A DNA stretch of 8,033 bases from CANJSG01 sp038203875 (lineage in GTDB: Bacteria > Verrucomicrobiota > Verrucomicrobiia > Limisphaerales > CANJSG01). Location of the stretch: contig JBBRDN010000207.1 of assembly GCA_038203875.1 (NCBI GenBank), positions 1-8,033 of the forward strand, in the 5' to 3' direction. The notes beneath the pieces were generated by a model. The model was given only the letters and a program-made list of their open reading frames with translations, did not search any database and was not told where the DNA came from. The stretch's first letter is position 1. Every line of letters begins with the position of its first letter. Of this stretch, positions 1-5,897 are shown in pieces. The translations under genes and the position numbers were made by a program.

Positions 1-191
1 AGCGGCAGTTCGATCCGGCCTGATCGTGCCGCGGACTTCCCGCGATCACCTCTTCCGGTTGTTCGTCCACCCCGAGGCGGCTCGGCCGGAGCCTTCGCCC
101 TACCGGCATTCTACCTCTGCGTGGATGATCCCTTTCGCCCAATCCGGGGTTGCCCTGCGCGGGTCCTTGAACCAACTTCCGCCCGATCTTT

Positions 192-2147
192 ATGCGCCTC
201 ATCGGAACCATTTTCTCGACCGTCGCCGCCCTGACGCTGGGCTGCGCCACACCCGCACTGGCCCAGGCCGACAAGCCCGTGGCCGGGTTGGCGGCGACCT
301 ATTCCGCCGCCGGAACCAAGGACGCAACCATGGTTCCGAACGTCTGGCTCTTCGTCCCACAGGGCGGCACACCAAGCCCGTTCCTGGCGCCGGGCAAGTT
401 CGACGCCGTGTTCGAGGGTTTCATCACCATCGATCTCCGTGGCGAATACGCCTTCCAGGCCCAGCTCAACGGCGCGCTCAAGGTCGAGGTCAACGGCGAG
501 ACCGTGCTCGACGTGAAGGGCACCGGCGGCCAGTCCGAGCTCGGCAAGTTCACCCGACTGAACAAGGGCGCCAACGCGATCAAGGCCACCTACACCCCGG
601 CCGATTCCGGCGACGCGATGGTGCGGCTGAACTGGCAGGAGAAGGGCAAGTTCACCATGCCCATCCCGCCGAACCAGCTCACCCATGCCGTCACTCCGGC
701 GCTGAAGGATTCCGACAAGCTCCACCTCGGCCGCGAACTCGTGGCCGAGCATCGTTGCCTCGCGTGCCACACCGGGCCCAAGGACGGCATGCCCGAACTC
801 AAGATGGATGCGCCCACGCTCGAAGGCATCGGTGCCCGGCGTCAGGGCGACTGGCTAGCCAAGTGGATCGCCGATCCGAAGAGCCTCCGCTCGAATTCGC
901 ACATGCCCGCGCTGCTCGCGCCGGACAAGGCGAAGGAAGATTCCGAAGCCATCGCCGCCTACCTCGTCTCCCTTTCCTCCTCCAAGACAGCCGCGCCCAA
1001 GGCCGGTGCCGCCGACCAGATCGAGCTGGGCAAGAAGATCTACGAAGGCCTGCACTGCTCCGCCTGCCACATCCAAGAAGCGCCCAAGCCCGGCGACGAG
1101 ACGCGCATCACGCTCACGCACGTGGCGCAGAAGTTCAGCGACGAGTCGCTTGTGGCCTTCCTCAAGCAGCCCAACGAACACTACCAGTGGATCCGCATGC
1201 CGCAGTTCAAGTGGACGAACAACGAGCCCGCGCTCCTCTCGGCCTACCTGGTCTCCGGTTCCGAGAAGTCCGAGGCCAAGGCCGTGTCCGCCGAAGCCGC
1301 AGTCATCGCGCGGGGCAAGTCGCTCGTGCAAAGTGTCGGTTGCATCAACTGCCATGCTTTGAAGGAGGACAACAAGTTCTCGACCAAGGCCCTGACCGAT
1401 CTGAAGGCCGCCAACTTCGACAAGGGCTGCGTGGCCGAGAAGGCCACGGGCAAGGCGCCGTTCTTCGCCTTCACGGCGGAACAGCGCGAAGGGCTGAAGG
1501 CCTTCGCCGCGACCGACCGCGCCTCGCTCACGCGCCATGTCCCGGCCGAGTTTGCCGAGCGCCAGATCCGTTCGCTCAACTGCACGAGCTGCCACGGCAA
1601 CTACGAAGGATTCCCGGCCATCACGTGGTTCGGCGAGAAGCTGAAGCCGGACTGGGCGGAGAAGTTCATCGCCGGCGAGATCGCGACCAAGCCGCGTCCG
1701 TGGATCGAGTCGCAGATGCCCGGCTTCAAGGCCCGCGCCAAGTATTTCGCCGAAGGCCTCGCGCACCAGCACGGCGTCACCGCGGTCGTCCAGGCGGATC
1801 CGCCCGCCGATGCCGCCGCCGCCGAGATCGGCCACAAACTGGTCGGCCCGATCGGCGGGTTCTCGTGCAGCGCGTGCCACTCCATGGCCGCCTACCACGC
1901 GGAGGCATTCGAGGCTCCGGGAATCAACTTCGCCTTGGTCAACGCTAGGTTGCGCCAGGAATACTTCGTCCGCTGGCTGCAGAACCCGACCTACGTCGAC
2001 CCGACCTCGAAGATGCCCGTCTACTTCGACGACGAGAGCAAGAGCATGCTGGGCGACATTCTCGGCGGCAGCGCGCTCAAGCAGATCGACACCTTCTGGC
2101 AGTTCATGAAGGCCGGGGACAAGATCCCCCCTCCGAAGACCGAGTAG
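192..2147 (+). CDS. Exported PA14-domain pentaheme cytochrome c
   Basis: Predicted periplasmic or surface electron-transfer protein of 651 residues. The N-terminus is a signal peptide ending at ALAQA (about residue 25). TLGC just before it is a poor lipobox, so ordinary signal peptidase cleavage is preferred. Residues about 28-155 resemble a PA14 beta-sandwich (FEGFITIDLRGEYAFQAQL, then VEVNGETVLD), a possible carbohydrate-binding module. Five c-type heme motifs follow: CLACH 189-193, CSACH 289-293, CINCH 384-388, CTSCH 464-468 and CSACH 559-563. Met-Pro candidates for the distal ligand follow hemes 1, 2, 4 and 5 (M238, M336, M509, M608). No methionine lies between hemes 3 and 4. The segment GINFALVNARLRQEYFVRWL and the following DPTSKMP are typical of PVC multi-domain cytochromes. 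The ATG at 192 is chosen because it opens the signal peptide; no clear Shine-Dalgarno precedes it. A terminator follows the stop. The cytochrome assignment is secure; its redox partner is unknown. Confidence 0.93.
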   Translation: MRLIGTIFSTVAALTLGCATPALAQADKPVAGLAATYSAAGTKDATMVPNVWLFVPQGGTPSPFLAPGKFDAVFEGFITIDLRGEYAFQAQLNGALKVEVNGETVLDVKGTGGQSELGKFTRLNKGANAIKATYTPADSGDAMVRLNWQEKGKFTMPIPPNQLTHAVTPALKDSDKLHLGRELVAEHRCLACHTGPKDGMPELKMDAPTLEGIGARRQGDWLAKWIADPKSLRSNSHMPALLAPDKAKEDSEAIAAYLVSLSSSKTAAPKAGAADQIELGKKIYEGLHCSACHIQEAPKPGDETRITLTHVAQKFSDESLVAFLKQPNEHYQWIRMPQFKWTNNEPALLSAYLVSGSEKSEAKAVSAEAAVIARGKSLVQSVGCINCHALKEDNKFSTKALTDLKAANFDKGCVAEKATGKAPFFAFTAEQREGLKAFAATDRASLTRHVPAEFAERQIRSLNCTSCHGNYEGFPAITWFGEKLKPDWAEKFIAGEIATKPRPWIESQMPGFKARAKYFAEGLAHQHGVTAVVQADPPADAAAAEIGHKLVGPIGGFSCSACHSMAAYHAEAFEAPGINFALVNARLRQEYFVRWLQNPTYVDPTSKMPVYFDDESKSMLGDILGGSALKQIDTFWQFMKAGDKIPPPKTE

Positions 2148-2164
2148 TCCGGGGACCCTTTCTC

Positions 2165-2197
2165 AAAGGCCGCGCGATGAGCGCGGCCTTTTCATTT
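2165..2197 (+). terminator. Rho-independent terminator after the pentaheme cytochrome gene
   Basis: A perfect 11-bp inverted repeat (AAAGGCCGCGC at 2165-2175, GCGCGGCCTTT at 2181-2191) encloses the 5-base loop GATGA. It is followed by a short T-rich tail (T, CA, TTT). It starts 17 bases after the stop codon at 2147. The GC-rich stem and downstream T's fit an intrinsic terminator for plus-strand transcription. It implies that the DUF1080 gene at 2268 needs its own promoter or depends on read-through. Confidence 0.85.
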
Positions 2198-2267
2198 CTG
2201 GTGGGGCAACAGGCACATCGGGATTGCCCGACGTCGGCGCTCGCGGTTCCATCAGCTCACTCACCAC

Positions 2268-2948
2268 ATGAAAAAGACCGCCCTTCTCACCGTCGTCGCC
2301 GCCATCGCGGCCGGGATCACCGCCTGTTCCTCCATGTCGGGAGGTCCGCAGTGGACCGTCCTGTTCAACGGCCAGACCCCCACCGAACTCCGGGGCTACA
2401 AGCAGCCCGCCTTTCCCGCCGACCGCTGGATCATCGAGGGCGATGCGCTCAAGACCGTTCCCGGCCAGGCCGTCGATCTGGTCACCGTCCAGCAGTATGT
2501 GAACTTCGAGTTGGAGCTGGAGTGGAAGGTCGCGCCCGGCGGCAACAGCGGCGTGATGTATCGCGTGGCCGAGACCGACGGCCCGCCCTGGTCCACCGGC
2601 CCGGAATACCAACTCCTCGACGACAGCCGCCATCCTGACGGCAAGAACCCGTTGACCTCGGCCGGAGCGCTCTACGGCCACGTCGCCCCGTCGGCAAACA
2701 AGGTTCTGCAACCCGTCGGCAGCTGGAACACGAGCCGCGTCGTCTTCAAGGACAACCACGTCGAGCACTGGATGAACGGCGTGAAGGTCGTGGAATACAC
2801 CTGGGGCAGCCCGGAGATCGCGGCCCTGACGGCCAAGAGCAAGTTCGCCGCGATGCCCGGTTTCATGAAGGGGAAGGCAGGCCACGTCTGCATCCAGCAC
2901 CACGGGGAGGAAGCGTGGTTCCGCAATATCCGTATCCGGAGGCTTTGA
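2268..2948 (+). CDS. DUF1080 (3-keto-disaccharide hydrolase family) lipoprotein
   Basis: A 226-residue lipoprotein of the DUF1080/3-keto-disaccharide hydrolase family, a concanavalin-like beta-sandwich. Some characterised members cleave 3-keto-glycosides; many others are uncharacterised. The N-terminus MKKTALLTVV with the lipobox ITAC gives lipidated Cys20. Ser at +2 favours the outer membrane over inner-membrane retention. Family signatures run in order: WTVLFNG 29-35, WIIEGDAL 54-61, FELELEWKV 80-88 with GGNSGVMYR 91-99, GPEYQLLDD 111-119 with His122, GSWN 151-154, HWMNG 167-171, and a closing strand QHHGEEAWFRNIRI 210-223. The length equals a single complete domain, so the gene looks intact. 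The ATG at 2268 opens the signal peptide directly; no strong Shine-Dalgarno is visible. It lies 120 bases after the cytochrome gene but behind a terminator, and converges with the minus-strand dehydrogenase gene. The substrate cannot be read from the sequence. Confidence 0.92.
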   Translation: MKKTALLTVVAAIAAGITACSSMSGGPQWTVLFNGQTPTELRGYKQPAFPADRWIIEGDALKTVPGQAVDLVTVQQYVNFELELEWKVAPGGNSGVMYRVAETDGPPWSTGPEYQLLDDSRHPDGKNPLTSAGALYGHVAPSANKVLQPVGSWNTSRVVFKDNHVEHWMNGVKVVEYTWGSPEIAALTAKSKFAAMPGFMKGKAGHVCIQHHGEEAWFRNIRIRRL

Positions 2949-2969
2949 TACTAAGGCCGCGACGCTCGC

Positions 2970-5810
2970 TCACCGCTGTGGGGCGATGAACTCCAGCAGA
3001 TCGGCCGCCTCCTGCGCCGTGAGGGCTTGCAGCAATCCTTCCGGCATCATTGAGCCCGGGAGAACTCCCTCGCGGCGGACCGTCCCGATCGGGATCACCG
3101 TGAGTGCTCCATCGCCCGCGCGGAACCGGATGGAACCCGCATCCCGTGAAACGACAAACCCGGTCCGGACGTTTCCGTCGATCGTCTCGATCTCGTGGGT
3201 CCGCCACACCTCGTCGACCTGCTTGGCCGGATGCAGGATCTGGTCGAGCAACGCGGCCCGGTTGAACTTCGTTCCAGCCGCCGTCAGATCAGGCCCGACC
3301 TCGCGTCCCTCTCCGCCGTGACGATGGCAGGTCTGGCACTGCGGGCCGCCCGCGCCGAGGAACAGTTCCCGTCCCCGAACCGCATCGCCTTGCCGGCTGA
3401 GGATCAGTTCCGGCGCCGGTTCGATACCGAGGACCCGGCGCCTTTTGGCCGCTGGAAGGAACCGCTCCAGCAAATCACGCGCAGCCGGATTGGACGCCGC
3501 TTCGGCCAGTTCCGCCAAACGCGCCCGCTGGGTTGATGACGGCGTGACGGCGCAGGCGTTCAACGCAAGAGCCATGGCCGCGGACGGGGTTCCCACTTGG
3601 GTCGCGAGCACCGCGTCCCGGGCGGGTCGAGGGGAACGATTCGTCGCTCCGAGCGATTCCACCCAGCGGCTCAGCAGCGCCAGCCCGGGTTCATCGACGA
3701 CGGACGAACCGACGATGGGCATGCGGCCCGAGGCGGTCGTCGCAGCGCGGTAGAGCAATGCGGAATTCTCCGGCGCTCCGGGCGCGACGATCTTGGCGTC
3801 GGTCAGACCAAACCCGCCGCGACTGGGAGCCACGTCGATGGCGAACATCTGCGCGGGCGTCACGGCCCCGTGGAGCTGGATCATCACGGACGCGTTCGCG
3901 TCGCGCCGGTGGCAGTGGCCGCAGTTCGCGTGCAACCAGGAGCGGGCGCGGAGATCGAGCGGCGCCGAGGCGTCGTGCGGAGATGCCAGGTTCCAAGGAC
4001 CTGCGTCCGTCTTGCCGTCGATCACGCCGAGCCGTTTCAACCGCCCGAGCTCCGTCTCGGCTCCTCCAGCCACGGCGGCCAGTTGCTGCGGGATGAAACT
4101 CACGACCGTGCCGAAGCGGTCGAGGTGGCAGCGGAAACATTCCGTGCGGCTTTGGAATCGCCAATTTTGCTCCCTGCGCCCGCCGGGTGCGGCTGGATCG
4201 TCGATGATCAAGCTCTTCTCGGCGCCTTCCTTGGGCACGAGTTCGGCGTCGGTCTGACCGTCGTTCCAACGATAGGTGTAGGCGTTCCACCGCGACCGTT
4301 CGAAGTGGAGCAGCTGCGTTTCGATGTGACGGGCCGACGCTGGATCGCCGGCCTTCATCTCCATCGTCAGCGTCCGCATGAAGACGGTTCCGTCGGGCAC
4401 CGTCGCCTTGTCGCGCGTCGAGGCGGTGGCCGTTCCGGGAATGGCGACGGAGAGATCCGCCCGCGCATGGTCCGCCCACGACGGCGCCGCGATGCGATAG
4501 GGCTCCACGCCCGGGGCTGGGTCGAGCGTCGCGATCGAACGGAAAAGACCGGCCTCACTCAGAAGGCGCGGGAACGAACCGGAGACGGCCTTGGTGGTGT
4601 TCCGCACGAGACGATGGATGCCGCCGCCGCTCAGGTCGGTGTAACAGACCTCGCCTTCAAGATCGTTGGCGAAGGAAACGACACGATGGGTCGTGAGCGT
4701 GAGTTCGCCCCGTGAAACCACCGCTCCGTCGCGCCACAGGATCGACCAGATTTTTCCAGATTCGTAGTCGCCGAAGACGTGGTGATCGCGCAGTTCCGGC
4801 AAGGCACGGCCGCGATAAAAACGGCCGCCCGTGATCGAGGCGCCCTCCGTGTGCGGATACGACCAGAGCGGCGGCTGGATGGGCGTCGGGCCGACGGGCC
4901 AGGTGGAGTTCACGCGCATCGGGCCTTCCATGATGCTCCAACCGCCGTTGAAGCCCGCGCTCGGGACGCGGAAGAGCATCTCCCACGCTTCCCAGCCGAC
5001 GTCACCGATCCACAGCGCCCCGTCACGTGGGTCGAAGGCCATCCGCCAAGGATTGCGGAAGCCGTAGGCCCACACTTCAGGGCGTGCACCGGGCCGGTTC
5101 ACGAACGGGTTGTCCTTGGGAACCGAGTAGGCCTTCCCGTCCGCCAGATGATCGACGTCGATGCGAAGGATCGACGACATAAGGTCGTCAATCGATTGGC
5201 CGGTCTTGTGCGAGTCAGGCGGTGCCGGTGCCGCACCGTCGCCGGCGGAGACGTAGAGAAAGCCCTCCGGCCCGAAGTGCAGGTCGCAGCCGTTGTGGCC
5301 GTCGGACCACCAGTCGAGCAGACGCACGGCGCCGTCGAGATCCACCTGCGGCGGCGCGTCCGGGGCGGAAGGCGCCTTCATCGTCATGCGCCAGACGCCC
5401 ATAGACCGCTTCGGCTGCTTCGACAGCAACGCCGCGAACACGAGACGGTTCGTGGCGAAGCCCGGATGGAAAACGATGGAGAACGCCTCGCCGCCCGGGC
5501 CCGTGAGCTTCGAAAAGTCCGCGATCACCGTCGCCTTGTCCGCACTGGGTCGATTTGGGAAGGCCCGCAGCTTGCCCATGTGCTCGACGACGAGGACCCA
5601 GTTTGTCAGCGGTTCGAAGTAGAGCCCAACCGGCTCAAGGAGCGGGACCGCTGGATAGATCCGTTCCGTCGTGTAGGCCGGCGGCGGCTCGGGCGAGCCT
5701 TGGACTTTGGAAGAGGTCCACGGCGTTCGTGTGGCTGCATTTCCCGTCAACTGTCCAGCGACGCCAAGGACGAGAAGAGTCAGCACCGCGGTCACGCGTC
5801 GGTTCATCAT
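2970..5810 (-). CDS. Secreted PQQ-type sugar dehydrogenase fused to triheme cytochrome c modules
   Basis: A 946-residue exported fusion. The signal peptide MMNRRVTAVLTLLVLGVAG ends near residue 25 (GNA). Residues about 48-408 are a glucose/sorbosone dehydrogenase beta-propeller, a fold that oxidises sugars with PQQ. DGHNGCDLHFGPEGFLYVSA places a candidate catalytic-base His at 172, and GFRNPWRMAF contains RNPWR 252-256. Residues about 413-722 match the SO2930-like diheme cytochrome family: FPRLLSEAGLF, YTYRWNDGQTDAEL, heme motifs CFRCH 558-562 and CGHCH 630-634, and the ligand candidate RMP (Met697). A short helical linker containing RDLLERFLP leads to the Pirellula/Verrucomicrobium-type heme-binding domain (about 808-946), with CQTCH 825-829, VGPDLT and the ligand candidates MMPEGL (Met921/922). 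Two adjacent ATGs (5810, 5807) are possible starts; neither has an evident Shine-Dalgarno. The gene lies 87 bases downstream of the receptor gene on the same strand and may be co-transcribed. Substrate and actual PQQ use are inferred. Confidence 0.92.
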   Translation of the reverse strand: MMNRRVTAVLTLLVLGVAGQLTGNAATRTPWTSSKVQGSPEPPPAYTTERIYPAVPLLEPVGLYFEPLTNWVLVVEHMGKLRAFPNRPSADKATVIADFSKLTGPGGEAFSIVFHPGFATNRLVFAALLSKQPKRSMGVWRMTMKAPSAPDAPPQVDLDGAVRLLDWWSDGHNGCDLHFGPEGFLYVSAGDGAAPAPPDSHKTGQSIDDLMSSILRIDVDHLADGKAYSVPKDNPFVNRPGARPEVWAYGFRNPWRMAFDPRDGALWIGDVGWEAWEMLFRVPSAGFNGGWSIMEGPMRVNSTWPVGPTPIQPPLWSYPHTEGASITGGRFYRGRALPELRDHHVFGDYESGKIWSILWRDGAVVSRGELTLTTHRVVSFANDLEGEVCYTDLSGGGIHRLVRNTTKAVSGSFPRLLSEAGLFRSIATLDPAPGVEPYRIAAPSWADHARADLSVAIPGTATASTRDKATVPDGTVFMRTLTMEMKAGDPASARHIETQLLHFERSRWNAYTYRWNDGQTDAELVPKEGAEKSLIIDDPAAPGGRREQNWRFQSRTECFRCHLDRFGTVVSFIPQQLAAVAGGAETELGRLKRLGVIDGKTDAGPWNLASPHDASAPLDLRARSWLHANCGHCHRRDANASVMIQLHGAVTPAQMFAIDVAPSRGGFGLTDAKIVAPGAPENSALLYRAATTASGRMPIVGSSVVDEPGLALLSRWVESLGATNRSPRPARDAVLATQVGTPSAAMALALNACAVTPSSTQRARLAELAEAASNPAARDLLERFLPAAKRRRVLGIEPAPELILSRQGDAVRGRELFLGAGGPQCQTCHRHGGEGREVGPDLTAAGTKFNRAALLDQILHPAKQVDEVWRTHEIETIDGNVRTGFVVSRDAGSIRFRAGDGALTVIPIGTVRREGVLPGSMMPEGLLQALTAQEAADLLEFIAPQR

Positions 5811-5897
5811 ACGATAGGCCGACGCTAAGGCCCAATGCCAACGCTGTGAAGCGCCAGTCCGAACGTTTTCGCAATGTCACAGGACCGACGATGAGGC

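Noticed and set aside
3..23. Possible last codons (RQFDPA, stop TGA at 21-23) of an upstream plus-strand gene.
   Set aside because: Six codons are too few to show coding, and another frame is also open here.
79..93. Small hairpin GGCTC-GGCCG-GAGCC in the leader of the cytochrome gene, considered as a terminator of a preceding gene.
   Set aside because: Only a 5-bp stem and no T-tract follows; expected by chance at this GC content.
167..194. TTGAAC and TTTATG, 16 bases apart, as a sigma-70 promoter for the cytochrome gene.
   Set aside because: The putative -10 overlaps the start codon and matches the consensus poorly.
855..1898. A 347-codon minus-strand frame inside the cytochrome gene.
   Set aside because: Shadow frame of the strongly supported plus-strand cytochrome; no motif, signal peptide or ribosome binding site.
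26..1948. A 640-codon open frame on the plus strand overlapping the cytochrome gene.
   Set aside because: It is a GC-rich shadow frame. The product is Arg/Pro/Gly-rich low-complexity sequence with no recognisable domain, while the overlapping frame has a signal peptide and five heme motifs.
3597..5828. Long open frames (about 350-370 codons) antisense to the dehydrogenase fusion.
   Set aside because: Their products are rich in Arg, Gly, Ala and Val with no domain signature. They arise from the codon bias of the opposite gene, which has clear family motifs throughout.
5811..5843. On the minus strand, TTGGCA followed by TATCGT as a promoter for the dehydrogenase fusion.
   Set aside because: The -10 match is weak, the spacing is long and it abuts the start codon; co-transcription with the upstream receptor gene is as likely.
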